A DNA stretch of 64,000 nt from Chitinophaga caeni (GCF_002557795.1 NZ_CP023777.1:1306001-1370000); one strand, 5' to 3'; shown: positions 28,486 to 37,964, counted from the stretch's first letter. A program made the numbers and translations. Notes: generated from the letters alone by a model not told the origin.

Positions 28486-29739
28486 ATGATTATTAAAATA
28501 TCAAAGTTGTTTTTTATTGTAATTGTTATCATTATTGTTTTCAATTCTATCCTTGACATAGGATTTTCAACACGGGATGATGATTGGATGCTTTTAAATA
28601 ACCCATTTGTTTTAATGCCTAATGATGAAAACTGGTTTTGGTGGATTAAAGGTCTTTTTTTAAATTATTGGGATATACAGTATTCTCCTTTAAATACTAT
28701 ATATTATTCTTTAGTTTACAAAATAAATGGTTACGATTCATTCTATTTTCATTTATCTTCTATTGTCATTCATATAATGAATGGGGTATTGCTTTGTAAA
28801 CTAGGAGAACAGACCTATATTTTATTTCAGCCTGATTTTAATCGAGCAGATTTGAAAACAATATGCTATATATCTACTTTTTTTTGGCTTATTGCGCCAA
28901 TTAATGTTGAGGCAGTCGTATGGATCGCAGCTTCCAAAGTTCTTTTATGTACGATGTTTACAATATTATGCTTGATTTTTTTTATTAGTAGCTTATTAAA
29001 TATAGATATAGATTCTTTGAAGAGCTTCAGGATACGTTTAGTATTGAGCTTTACATGTTTCTTTCTTTCTTTCTTTTTTAAGGAACAAGCATTTATGACG
29101 CCTCTTATAATTGGTGCGATTTTATTTTACTATACCAGTAGTAATATGAAGATGATTGGTAAAATTTTCCTAAAACAGTTGATAATATATTTAATATTAA
29201 TGTTTATTTTTTCGATCATATTCGTTTATATTACATTAGATGCTAATCAATTATCAAATAGCCCATTCTATATTTACCCACTTTGTGATAGGTTAGTTTT
29301 ATCTTTTTATTGCTTTTTCAAATATGTTTTTGATGTTTTTATACCAATGAACCTGCATTATGCCTATAAATTTCCAATGGCTCCACAGGAAAACTTGCCT
29401 TTTATTTATTATTTGTTTATTGTTCTTTTCTTTATAATTATTTGGCAAGGGTATAAAATATTTAGCACCTCGTTAAGTAATTACTTTTTTGAATTATTAT
29501 GTATTTCAATTTTTATTTCTCAAATAGTATTGGTTCTTCAAATATTTCCCTTAAATAGGCCAATGCTATCAGCAGATAGATATATGTATTTGTCGTCATT
29601 TTTCTTAATTCTATTTGCTTCAAAATATGGATTTAAGCTATATAAAAGATATAGGACATTGTTATATACATTACTTATTGGACTAGGTGTATATTTTTTT
29701 ATGTACAGTAGCTATCTTGCTTCGGTTTGGCATTTCTAA
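28486..29739 (+). CDS. TMTC-like GT-C membrane glycosyltransferase
   Basis: 417 residues, about ten membrane segments. The N-terminal loop has DDDW (residues 31-34), then YSPLNTIYYSLVYKINGYDSFYFHLSSIVIHIMNGVLLCKL, IAPINVEAVVWIAASKVLL, FFKEQAFMTPLI and SADRYMYLSSFF. These are the blocks of TMTC/PMT-type O-glycosyltransferases (equivalent of YRPLTTLSF, HPVHVEAVAWVAGRKDLL, and YLYLPS), which transfer sugar from a polyprenyl-phosphate donor to protein Ser/Thr. No TPR repeats follow. Substrate is inferred from the neighbouring Thr-rich protein. The next gene starts 1 bp after its stop. Confidence 0.75.
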   Translation: MIIKISKLFFIVIVIIIVFNSILDIGFSTRDDDWMLLNNPFVLMPNDENWFWWIKGLFLNYWDIQYSPLNTIYYSLVYKINGYDSFYFHLSSIVIHIMNGVLLCKLGEQTYILFQPDFNRADLKTICYISTFFWLIAPINVEAVVWIAASKVLLCTMFTILCLIFFISSLLNIDIDSLKSFRIRLVLSFTCFFLSFFFKEQAFMTPLIIGAILFYYTSSNMKMIGKIFLKQLIIYLILMFIFSIIFVYITLDANQLSNSPFYIYPLCDRLVLSFYCFFKYVFDVFIPMNLHYAYKFPMAPQENLPFIYYLFIVLFFIIIWQGYKIFSTSLSNYFFELLCISIFISQIVLVLQIFPLNRPMLSADRYMYLSSFFLILFASKYGFKLYKRYRTLLYTLLIGLGVYFFMYSSYLASVWHF

Positions 29740-29740
29740 A

Positions 29741-30376
29741 ATGAGTATTATGCATTCAAAAAAAACAGTTCGATTATTATTTGCACTGCTTTGTGTATTA
29801 TTTGTTTCAACAATTTATTTTGCTGTTATTAAAAGGAATAATATTGAAGTGTCTAATCTTGGAGAGAGTCTTAGTGGTGGAGATTCAGAATTCAGTATTG
29901 CCAATTCTTTATATAGTATTTATATTCCATTTATAGTTAAAACTGAGGGAGAATTAATTGATTCTACAATTGTGATAGAGGATAGTTCATTGAAAAAGAT
30001 AAAATTAATTTCATTAATGAAAGGGAAAAGGAAATTAGTATTCAGGTACTCATTCCGAGATTGTGATCTATGCGTTAACACCGTTAAAGGGCTGATATAC
30101 AAAAATATTATAGATAAGGAGAATGTTTTGTTTTTGTCCGATAACTATTCTACAAAGGACTTTATATTGAAAGAGAAGTCTAGTGACAAGAGAGTTAGTT
30201 GTTATAACATTGTTGATGGAATTTCAGGGCTAAATTTAGAGGCGATTGAGGGTAAAAATTTACCGTTTTTATTCGTACTCAATTCTGATTTACGAGTACA
30301 GAAAGTTTTTATACCTTTTAAAGAAGATCCACAGCAAATAGAGGAATATCTTAATTATATTAACGAAATTTTATAG
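29741..30376 (+). CDS. Membrane-anchored thioredoxin-like protein
   Basis: 211 residues from the ATG at 29741, 1 bp after the upstream stop; a longer frame from 29687 would overlap the previous gene and I reject it. One membrane anchor (VRLLFALLCVLFVSTIYFAVI) leaves the rest periplasmic. A CDLC motif (Cys108, Cys111) with the preceding FRYSF, and a later LPFLFVLNSDLRV (cis-Pro position), fits a divergent TlpA/thioredoxin fold. A role in disulfide chemistry of the cysteine-rich small protein is plausible but unproven. The beta-propeller gene starts 1 bp after its stop. Confidence 0.72.
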   Translation: MSIMHSKKTVRLLFALLCVLFVSTIYFAVIKRNNIEVSNLGESLSGGDSEFSIANSLYSIYIPFIVKTEGELIDSTIVIEDSSLKKIKLISLMKGKRKLVFRYSFRDCDLCVNTVKGLIYKNIIDKENVLFLSDNYSTKDFILKEKSSDKRVSCYNIVDGISGLNLEAIEGKNLPFLFVLNSDLRVQKVFIPFKEDPQQIEEYLNYINEIL

Positions 30377-30377
30377 A

Positions 30378-31613
30378 ATGGGTTCAAGATTAAATGTAAT
30401 TGCATTTATATGTATTCTTGTTAATTTATTGACAAATAAATTGCATGCTCAAGATTCCATGGAAATAAGAATAGCTCCGAATTATGCCATGGGTGGAAAG
30501 TGCTCAGAACTATTTCAATCCGTACGTTACATCCCGTTAGAAACAAGCAAAAAATGTATCATAGGAAGAGTTAGGAAATTGTATGTTGCCAAGGACAATT
30601 TTATTGTTTATGATGATACGCGAAATCAAATTGTAATTTTCGATAGAAATGGAAAGTACTTATCTAAAATAAATGATCTTTCCGGCAGTAGTAAAATCCC
30701 GGCCTGGGATATCCTTTTTGAAAATATCTCCATTGATTATGTTAATAATAAGATTATAGTTTTACCTAATTATGTACATGAAAAGATACGCGACATTATA
30801 TTTGAATTTGACTTTAACGGGAAACTATTAGCTAAAAGAAAATTCGATGTGTCAAACTTTGGTAGATCGTTTGCATCATTAGGAGATGATGCTTTCTTTA
30901 TTAAGTATGAACAGGGCGGGAGTTTATGGAAAACGCTTAAAAAGAAATACACTTTCGCCGTTATTAAAAATGGGAAAGTCTTATCAAACATTTTACCATG
31001 TTCGGAACATCCAATATTAGAAAATCAAGATAATCTTTTTGTCGTAAACATGGTAGAGAAATGGGCGAAAGGTACTCAAAGCGTATTTTTTAACCAAGCA
31101 TATAAGGATGAAATATATGAAATTGATACCGGGGGAGTGAGAAAGAAATACAAGTTAATCCTGCCTATAGAATATTCGATCCCTACTGATTTTCTTAGTA
31201 ACTCAATATATAATGGCAAAAGACTTGATACACTTATAGCGCACAATAAATGGGTTTACGGTTTTGATGAGATATACGGACAAGATGATATACTCTTGCT
31301 AAAGTATTTAAATACTGAGAATAATAATTATAATAAATACCTGCGTATTAACTTTTTAAACGGAATGTTTTATTCATTTAATTTCATTGAACCTGACACC
31401 TTGAGTTATTATTTACCTGTTGTTAGCGATGTTTTGGTTATGGCTAATGATAAAATCTATTCGGCTTTAAATACAAGAGATTTAATGGATGCGTATAGCA
31501 GGAATACATTTAAAAAAGTATACAAAGAAAACAGCTCGGTTCCAATCATTAGTAGCATAAATAAACTATCAAACCCTGTCATAGTCGAAATTACCCCTAA
31601 GGTAGATTTTTAA
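30378..31613 (+). CDS. 6-bladed beta-propeller secreted protein
   Basis: 411 residues. Signal peptide (VIAFICILVNLLTNKLHAQ). The start of the propeller (SELFQSVRYIPLETSKKCIIGRVRKLYVAKDNFIVYD, then IVIFDRNGKYLSKI) is characteristic of the family, with ~six blades over the length. It is a paralogue of the protein at 26608 but divergent. It lies 1 bp after the thioredoxin-like gene and 10 bp before the barrel receptor gene, so the genes are translationally close-coupled. Not lipidated. Function unknown; perhaps ligand or peptide binding at the outer membrane. Confidence 0.85.
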   Translation: MGSRLNVIAFICILVNLLTNKLHAQDSMEIRIAPNYAMGGKCSELFQSVRYIPLETSKKCIIGRVRKLYVAKDNFIVYDDTRNQIVIFDRNGKYLSKINDLSGSSKIPAWDILFENISIDYVNNKIIVLPNYVHEKIRDIIFEFDFNGKLLAKRKFDVSNFGRSFASLGDDAFFIKYEQGGSLWKTLKKKYTFAVIKNGKVLSNILPCSEHPILENQDNLFVVNMVEKWAKGTQSVFFNQAYKDEIYEIDTGGVRKKYKLILPIEYSIPTDFLSNSIYNGKRLDTLIAHNKWVYGFDEIYGQDDILLLKYLNTENNNYNKYLRINFLNGMFYSFNFIEPDTLSYYLPVVSDVLVMANDKIYSALNTRDLMDAYSRNTFKKVYKENSSVPIISSINKLSNPVIVEITPKVDF

Positions 31614-31623
31614 ATTACTTTTA

Positions 31624-34479
31624 ATGAGAAGAAAATTATGCCTACTTGTTTTTGCCATCTCAATTTTGATTTCTTTTTCTCTTAAAGCGCAAGAAATTAG
31701 CGATAGTTTACAAAAAGGAACCGTTTACGGGGTACTTTATGATTCATCACATAATCATTCATTACCTGCGGCAACCGTTGCAGTATATGCGCACGATTCT
31801 GTTCTGATATCGTATGCATTGACCGACAATTTTGGCAAATTCGAATTTCATAATTTGCCAATCGAACAGCCGTTGAAAGTTATCTGTACCCATATTGGAT
31901 ATAAGACCACGAGCTTTATATTTCAAATTAAAGCAAAGGAAATATCTGTGAAATTACCTTCAATAAATATGACTATACTGTATCAAGATTTAGAAGAAGT
32001 TGTAATTAAGGCAATGCCACCTGTAAGTATGAAGGGGGATACGATAGAATTTAATGCAGAGGCTTTTAAAATGGATAAGAATGCTGTAGCGGAGGATCTC
32101 TTGAGAAAGTTGCCGGGTGTGATTATTTGGGGGGATGGTACTATTACAGTTTATGGAAAAGAGGTAAATGCGATTTTGGTAAATGGAAAAAGTTTCTTTA
32201 ATAACGAAACAAAAGTAGCAACACAAAATATTGATAAAGGTGCTATTGATAAAGTTCAAGTATATAAAAGAAGTGATAATGACGCAAGGAAGGATTCAAT
32301 AATGGAAATCAATATAAAACTAAAAGAAGGGAAGGACAATGGATTTTTTGGTAAAGTTTCTGTAGGTAAAGGTTCCTGGAAGAGGCATGAATCAAATTTA
32401 AATTTTAATGCTTTTAATGCTAAAACACAAGTATCAATCGTAGGGGCACTTAATAATGTTAATAAGGCTCCAAAAGATATTATGACACTAATTTCCAATA
32501 GCACATTTAAGGGGGTTGGACTAAGTGTAGACTATCAACCTGAATTTAATCAACAGGGAGTAACCACTTCCAAGATGTTAGGCGGATTTTTTAAAAGGGA
32601 TTTTTCAAAACCAGGTGGTAGGCTCAATGAATTGAACATCGACTATTATTATAAAAATTCAAAGCTAATTGCAAATGAAAATTTAAGTACTTCTACACTT
32701 ATAGGAGATAATAATCGATTGAGTTCTTATGATAGCTCAAATAATAGAAATTTGGATAAAACGCACGTACTGAATTTAAAGTATGAAAGAGAGGGTTCCA
32801 AATACAGGGCTGTACTATCTACTGCTGTCAATATCCGGGACTCTAAAAATTATAGCATGAGAAACTTGGAAAGTCTAGATTTTATTAGTTATACTGCTTT
32901 AAGTAAGACGAGCAACTTAGGAGATGAAAGGAACTTGAATGAAAGTTACTCTTTTAGAATTGAACTTTCACCTTTGAAAAATAAAAATGACTTCCACAAC
33001 AAAAGTATACTTAGTGCTTTTGATAAAATCATATATGATTTTCATTACCTACGAGATTCTAGCCATTCGCATAACGATATAAATTTTGTTTCCTACGTTG
33101 ACACATTGGAGAATTTGAAATTTAACAGGAAATATGATAAGAACTTTAACCGGGTTTCCCAAGACGTTAATATTAAATCGAGCACCTTTGATGGACCGGG
33201 TATTCTTAAGCATTTGCATATTAAATATTTTTTTCTGAACAGATTCAAATTAGTCACGGATTGGAATAATACAAATGCTCTGGACTTTGATAATTCAAAA
33301 GATATGTACCTAAGAAATGATTATTTGACTAATAGAAGCCATTATACTGAAATTGATGAGCGACCGCAGATTTCTTTAACCAAATCTATCACAGATATTC
33401 TATATGGTCGATACAGCAAAAATTTGAACATTTCATTGAATATAATCGGACAGCTTATTCGGCAAAGGAATAATTCAGCCAAGCCCTTTCAGGATCTAGA
33501 TAAAAAGTACCATAATTTTATACCTGAAATTAGTGTGCAATATAGAAATAACCAATATTCTTTAACGGATCAATTTTTGGAAGCTGAATATAAAATATTT
33601 TACGATTACCCGTCTGTAAACCAATTAGTTCCCTTAATAGATAGCAGTGATATTTATTATCAGTACCTTGGAAGTCCCGATCTTAAGCCTCAAAAGAATA
33701 AGCAGTTAACACTCAGGTATCAATATAATGATTTAAAAGCTAGCAATAATTTCAAGTTATCTGCCATGTTGCGAGCTAAGATTATAAGTGATTTTTATGC
33801 CACTAATACCTTCATCAATCCTTCAGGTAGAAAATTCGTAAATTTAATAAATACTAACGGTTACAAAATTGCATATTTCAATGCGAATTTGAATAAAGCA
33901 TATAAGATCAATAAGAATAACTTATTTCAACTAGAGTATGTCAATTCCACGTACTTAAGTAAAAGACCTAGTTTCTTAAAGACTGCATCCACAGACATAA
34001 CTACGAGTATCATTTCTAATATTTTTAGTATAAATAATGATGTTTCTATATATTATAGCTGGCTGGAAAATTTGGTATTTAAATTATCTGAGAGCTACCA
34101 TTTTTATCAATCAAAGCAGGGGAAGGGCACTGCTGATTTATTGAAAAATGTTTATTATAATACACTCGCAAGTGTCTCCTATAATGCTACTAAGCGATTA
34201 AATGTGGGTAGCAATATAAGTTTTAAAAGTATGTTATCCAGTTATGGACAAAGAGATAAGTTTAAGATATGGAATGCAAATGTAAATTATAGATGTTTAC
34301 CCGGTAATAACCTCGAAATAACATTTGCTGCTCTGGATTTGCTAAAGCAAAATAAGGCTTTGATAAATTTTGGCGATTCTTATTCTATAACGGAAGGTTA
34401 TTCAAATGTACTACAGCAATATTTTATGCTTTCAATTGCTTTCTATCCTCGTCAGTTTGGAAGAAAGACATCTAACTGA
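31624..34479 (+). CDS. Outer-membrane beta-barrel receptor with carboxypeptidase-regulatory-like and plug domains
   Basis: 951 residues. Signal peptide (LLVFAISILISFSLKAQ). Residues ~28-110 form a CarboxypepD_reg-like sandwich (GTVYGVLYDSSHNHSLPAATVAVY, DNFGKFEFHNLP). A plug follows at about 130-240 (LEEVVIKAMPPVSMKGDTIEFNAEAFKMDKNAVAEDLLRKLPGVIIW), then a beta-strand-rich barrel to the end (FYPRQFGRKTSN). Typical of TonB-dependent-like Bacteroidota receptors without an obvious SusD partner nearby. Gene is AT-rich like its neighbours. It may export or import the small secreted protein or a ligand; no TonB box was positively identified. Confidence 0.85.
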   Translation: MRRKLCLLVFAISILISFSLKAQEISDSLQKGTVYGVLYDSSHNHSLPAATVAVYAHDSVLISYALTDNFGKFEFHNLPIEQPLKVICTHIGYKTTSFIFQIKAKEISVKLPSINMTILYQDLEEVVIKAMPPVSMKGDTIEFNAEAFKMDKNAVAEDLLRKLPGVIIWGDGTITVYGKEVNAILVNGKSFFNNETKVATQNIDKGAIDKVQVYKRSDNDARKDSIMEINIKLKEGKDNGFFGKVSVGKGSWKRHESNLNFNAFNAKTQVSIVGALNNVNKAPKDIMTLISNSTFKGVGLSVDYQPEFNQQGVTTSKMLGGFFKRDFSKPGGRLNELNIDYYYKNSKLIANENLSTSTLIGDNNRLSSYDSSNNRNLDKTHVLNLKYEREGSKYRAVLSTAVNIRDSKNYSMRNLESLDFISYTALSKTSNLGDERNLNESYSFRIELSPLKNKNDFHNKSILSAFDKIIYDFHYLRDSSHSHNDINFVSYVDTLENLKFNRKYDKNFNRVSQDVNIKSSTFDGPGILKHLHIKYFFLNRFKLVTDWNNTNALDFDNSKDMYLRNDYLTNRSHYTEIDERPQISLTKSITDILYGRYSKNLNISLNIIGQLIRQRNNSAKPFQDLDKKYHNFIPEISVQYRNNQYSLTDQFLEAEYKIFYDYPSVNQLVPLIDSSDIYYQYLGSPDLKPQKNKQLTLRYQYNDLKASNNFKLSAMLRAKIISDFYATNTFINPSGRKFVNLINTNGYKIAYFNANLNKAYKINKNNLFQLEYVNSTYLSKRPSFLKTASTDITTSIISNIFSINNDVSIYYSWLENLVFKLSESYHFYQSKQGKGTADLLKNVYYNTLASVSYNATKRLNVGSNISFKSMLSSYGQRDKFKIWNANVNYRCLPGNNLEITFAALDLLKQNKALINFGDSYSITEGYSNVLQQYFMLSIAFYPRQFGRKTSN

Positions 34480-34527
34480 TATTTGTGAAATAACCTTATA
34501 AGTTTGGAACCATCAAATCTTAGATTA

Positions 34528-35481
34528 ATGAATGTTGTAGAAGTTAAGCCGTTAATAAGCATAGTAGTTCCTTGTTACAATGAAGAGGAGATAATTGAAA
34601 GAACAGAACGAACACTTTCGAATTATTTGGCTACGCTAGTTAATGATAATAAAGTATCTTCGGAAAGTTATATCGTGTTTGTTGATGATGGAAGTGTCGA
34701 CAATACATTTGATATTCTATTGAAATCTAGGAATTTGAATAGTAAGATTATTAAACTTGCTTCTAATAAAGGCCACCAATATGCCTTGTTGGCGGGGTTA
34801 GATTATGTCATTAATAAAACTGACTGTGTTATTACTATTGATGCAGATTTACAACACGATGTATATGCAATTAACAAAATGATTGATGCGTACCGAAGCG
34901 GTGCACATATCGTATATGGAATTTGGAAACATCGGCGCACTGAGACTTGGTTTAAGAAAAATTCAGCTTATTTTTTTTCATTGATGTTGAGAATGTTCGG
35001 AGTACCTCTAGTACCTAGACATTCAGACTTTAGACTGTTATCTAATAAAGTGCTTCAAGAGCTTTCTCGATATAAGGAATCAAATTTATTTTTAAGGGGA
35101 CTATTACCCCTCATTAATTTAAAAACAACGGCAATTGCTTATGAACAATCGGGTCGAATAGGAGGTAAGACTAAATATACACTAAAAAAGATGTTATCAC
35201 TAGCCATTAATGGTATTACTTCATTTAGCAATGTACCAATTCGTTTAATCACGATAATTGGGTTAATTTTATTTTTTGTTACAATGGGGCTAAGTATCAA
35301 TGTTTTAATTATTTATTTGAGAGGAAGAACCCTTCCAGGTTGGGCATCTATATCATTACCTATGTATTTTTTAAGCGGAGTACAATTATTAAGTTTAGGG
35401 GTTATAGGTGAATATATTGCGAAGATATATAAAGAAACAAAATGTCGGCCTAAGTATCATATTGAAGTGATAGTTGAGTAA
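34528..35481 (+). CDS. GT2 polyprenyl-phosphate glycosyltransferase (DPM1/ArnC/GtrB type)
   Basis: 317 residues from ATG 34528; an in-frame TTG at 34504 gives eight extra residues. GT-A fold with ISIVVPCYNEEEIIE, DDGSVDNT, and the DAD motif in TIDADLQHD. The DFRLLSNKVLQEL and ESNLFLRGLLPLI blocks and two C-terminal membrane helices (LITIIGLILFFVTMGLSINVLII; FLSGVQLLSLGVIGEYIAKIY) are those of undecaprenyl-phosphate hexosyltransferases. It would produce the lipid-linked sugar used by the GT-C enzyme at 28486. It is the last gene of the run. Confidence 0.9.
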   Translation: MNVVEVKPLISIVVPCYNEEEIIERTERTLSNYLATLVNDNKVSSESYIVFVDDGSVDNTFDILLKSRNLNSKIIKLASNKGHQYALLAGLDYVINKTDCVITIDADLQHDVYAINKMIDAYRSGAHIVYGIWKHRRTETWFKKNSAYFFSLMLRMFGVPLVPRHSDFRLLSNKVLQELSRYKESNLFLRGLLPLINLKTTAIAYEQSGRIGGKTKYTLKKMLSLAINGITSFSNVPIRLITIIGLILFFVTMGLSINVLIIYLRGRTLPGWASISLPMYFLSGVQLLSLGVIGEYIAKIYKETKCRPKYHIEVIVE

Positions 35482-35631
35482 TGTTAAGTTAAAGGTTGAA
35501 TTTTTTTTATAGTGTAGGAGATTATTATATAATGTGTATAAGTAAAAGTTTTTAACTTTAACTTGATATCACAATATGGATAGCCATTTAAGTTAGAGAT
35601 TTTTCCCTAACCATACTGGATCAATTTTCGG
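35482..35631. other. AT-rich gap before an IS256 remnant
   Basis: No ORF and no recognised structure. Confidence 0.4.
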
Positions 35632-36073
35632 GGAACCTTACAAGAGTTTTGTGCTGATCTAAAGGAAGTTTATGGAGCACCTAATCGCGCAGCAGCAGAG
35701 CATGCGTTAGCCGCCTGTTCTGATAAATGGGGTGCCAAATACAGACATGCAATCCAATCCTGGGAGAACAACTGGGAGAATCTTACCAGCTATTTTGACT
35801 TCCCTATGGAGATCCGAAAGATCATGTATACCACAAATACCATCGAAAATCTTAACAGGGGCATCCGTAAGTATACTAAGACCAAAGTTCAATTTACCGA
35901 CGATGCATCGGCTCAAAAGGCCGTTTACCTGACTATAATGAACATCGAAAAGAAATGGAGCATGCCGCTCCATAACTGGGGGCTGGTGCTCCATCAATAT
36001 ATTACTATCTTTGAAAACAGATGTCGAATTTGATCAGTTGACTATGCGTTTACACAATATATTTTATAGTCTC
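35632..36073 (+). pseudogene. IS256-family transposase C-terminal fragment with its end repeat
   Basis: Open in one frame from about 35632 to the stop at 36033, reading TLQEFCADLKEVYGAPNRAAAEH, then MYTTNTIENLNRGIRKYTK and IFENRCRI. It matches the last third of IS256 transposases, including the TTNTIE block with the final catalytic Glu. The N-terminus is missing. The right inverted repeat remains at 36049-36073 (TTTACACAATATATTTTATA-GTCTC), resembling the intact IS256 ends. It is a different subfamily from copies 1 and 2 and lies on the opposite strand. Confidence 0.85.
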
Positions 36074-36175
36074 GTCCAGGAGAGAATATATATGCCAAGT
36101 GGAAGAAGCCAGTACAACTGGAATCAAACATTGGCTTAATTGTATTTAGTGATTACCGATGAAGTGATCCTCTTG

Positions 36176-37491
36176 GGGAGTGTAAAATAAACTGTGTCAA
36201 CATTTAATTTATAATCGCAATTTCAGTCGATCCCCAAATATAATTGACAGCTGAGACACAGTCAGACTCCAGTTTTGAAGGGGCTGTGTCCATTTCTTCT
36301 GGATGTTCTGGGCAGCCAGGTAAATTAATTTCAGCAAGGCCATATCGGAGGTAAAGGCTCCTTTGGTTTTGGTCACTTTACGCACCTGGCGATGGAACCC
36401 CTCGATAGTATTAGTGGTGTAGATCAACCTGCGGATGGCCTCAGAATATTGGAAATACGTAGTGAGCTTATCCCAGTTCCGGCGCCAGGAGTCTATAACA
36501 ACTGGATATTTCTTTCCCCATTTTTCGTCCAGTTGATCCAGCTGCGACTCTGCTTCTTCCTTGCTCACCGCCTGATAAACCGGTTTTAAATCGGCCATAA
36601 ATGGCTTCTGGTCCTTACTGGCTATGTACCTGATAGAATTGCGGATTTGATGTACGACACAGGTTTGTACCGCTGTAGAGGGGAATATCGTGGCAATAGC
36701 CTCGGAAAATCCCTTCAAATTATCGATACAGGCAATAAGTATATCAGATACCCCCCGTTGCTGAAGATTGGCCAGGACACTCAGCCAGAAGTTAGCTCCC
36801 TCGCTCTCCGAGACATACATGCCTAATAGCTCTTTGCGTCCATCGGTATTTATACCAAGGATATTATAAACACAACGGTTAACTACTTTGCCTTCTTCTT
36901 TGACTTTATAAAACATGGCGTCCAGCCAGACAATGCAATACAGTGGCTCCAAAGGACGGGCCTGCCATTCTTTGACCAGAGGGATAACTTTATCGGTTAT
37001 GGAAGATAATGTCGCAGCTGAAATCTCTGTATCGTACATATCTTTGATATGAGCTGAGATGTCCCGTAAGCTCATGCCATGCCCATACATACCGATGATT
37101 TTACTCTCCAGGCTCTCTGCCAGAATGGTCTCCCGCTTTTTGATGATCTGTGGTTCAAAGCTGCTTGCCCGGTCACGGGGTGTCTCCAGATCGATAGTAC
37201 CATCTGCTGTTTTAAGCCGTTTTCGGTTTTTGCCATTCTTCCGGTTCCCATTTGCCCGTTGCTCATCATCTAAATGAACCTCCATCTCGCCCTCCAGTGC
37301 AGCTTCGAGAATATCTTTCAGAAGAGGTGCGAAAGCCCCATCTTTGCCAAACAGGGACTTACCAGAGCGGAGTTGCTCTAAGGTCTTCCGTTTGAGTTCT
37401 TCGTAGTCAAATTTTCCTTTTTGTTCCATAAAAAAAACTGTGTTAAAGATCTTGTTTTTTTAGTCTTTGACACAGTTTATTTTACAGTCTC
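36176..37491 (-). mobile_element. IS256-family element, copy 2 (intact)
   Basis: 1316 bp. The ends match: left GGGAGTGTAAAATAAACTG and right (reverse complement) GAGACTGTAAAATAAACTG. A 9-bp target duplication ATCCTCTTG is at 36167-36175 and 37492-37500. It carries one full transposase. It sits at the right margin of the AT-rich gene run, just after a different IS256 remnant. Confidence 0.95.
36209..37429 (-). CDS. IS256-family transposase
   Basis: 406 residues, intact. DDE blocks: IVWLDAMFYKV (first Asp), ACIDNLKGFSEAIATIFP (second Asp), YTTNTIEGFHRQVRKV (Glu). The N-terminal RKNGKNRKRLKTADGTIDLETPRDR stretch is typical. It is a close relative of the frameshifted copy at 25144-26363. It catalyses cut-and-paste or copy-paste transposition of its element. 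Start ATG lies 62 bp inside the right inverted repeat end. Confidence 0.96.
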   Translation of the reverse strand: MEQKGKFDYEELKRKTLEQLRSGKSLFGKDGAFAPLLKDILEAALEGEMEVHLDDEQRANGNRKNGKNRKRLKTADGTIDLETPRDRASSFEPQIIKKRETILAESLESKIIGMYGHGMSLRDISAHIKDMYDTEISAATLSSITDKVIPLVKEWQARPLEPLYCIVWLDAMFYKVKEEGKVVNRCVYNILGINTDGRKELLGMYVSESEGANFWLSVLANLQQRGVSDILIACIDNLKGFSEAIATIFPSTAVQTCVVHQIRNSIRYIASKDQKPFMADLKPVYQAVSKEEAESQLDQLDEKWGKKYPVVIDSWRRNWDKLTTYFQYSEAIRRLIYTTNTIEGFHRQVRKVTKTKGAFTSDMALLKLIYLAAQNIQKKWTQPLQNWSLTVSQLSIIFGDRLKLRL

Positions 37492-37529
37492 ATCCTCTTG
37501 TCATGTGTTGTATACTGAATGCTTTCTAG

Positions 37530-37964
37530 TTATTTGAACAACTCCTTAAAATCGTTCTTAAACTCCTTCCATTCATCTTCGGTTTTTTTCATCAGGGAGT
37601 TTGTTTTTTCTTTGGTGGCTTCCCAGGTTTCAGCGGTACTGTTCTTAACATCATCCAATTGTTTATTCATTTCTGCTTTCAGCTCTTCCAATTTTTTCTG
37701 GGTTTCTTTACTTTTTTCGGAAGCATCTTTTTTCAACTCATCCATCTTTTTGTCGATATCATCAATTTTTTTGTTGATGGCATCTTCAGTTTCTTTCTTT
37801 TGTTCTTCGAAAGATGCTTTAGCATCATCCATTGCCTCTTGTCCATCTTCTTTCATCTGATCCATACTCTTTTGCAGGGAGTCACCGGTGGCAGATTTCG
37901 AATTATTGTTGTTACAAGCCATGAATGTGGCTGCTGCTGCAAATATCAAGAACATCTTTTTCAT
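37530..37964 (-). CDS. Coiled-coil lipoprotein
   Basis: 144 residues. A lipoprotein signal (MKKMFLIFAAAATFMACNNNN; Lipobox FMAC, Cys17) is followed by a very Lys/Glu-rich heptad-like segment from about 30 to the end (DQMKEDGQEAMDDAKASFEEQKKETEDAINKK, etc.), predicted as one long coiled coil. Similar small lipoproteins are common in Bacteroidota, function unknown. Stands alone. Confidence 0.75.
   Translation of the reverse strand: MKKMFLIFAAAATFMACNNNNSKSATGDSLQKSMDQMKEDGQEAMDDAKASFEEQKKETEDAINKKIDDIDKKMDELKKDASEKSKETQKKLEELKAEMNKQLDDVKNSTAETWEATKEKTNSLMKKTEDEWKEFKNDFKELFK

Noticed and set aside
36074..36166. Fragment between the IS256 remnant and copy 2 as a gene
   Set aside because: Short frame with no recognisable motif; could be leftover transposon sequence, but nothing supports it.
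25068..37491. Composite transposon made of the two IS256 copies
   Set aside because: Each IS has its own target-site duplication, and no shared duplication spans the outer ends; copy 1 is also inactive. They inserted independently.
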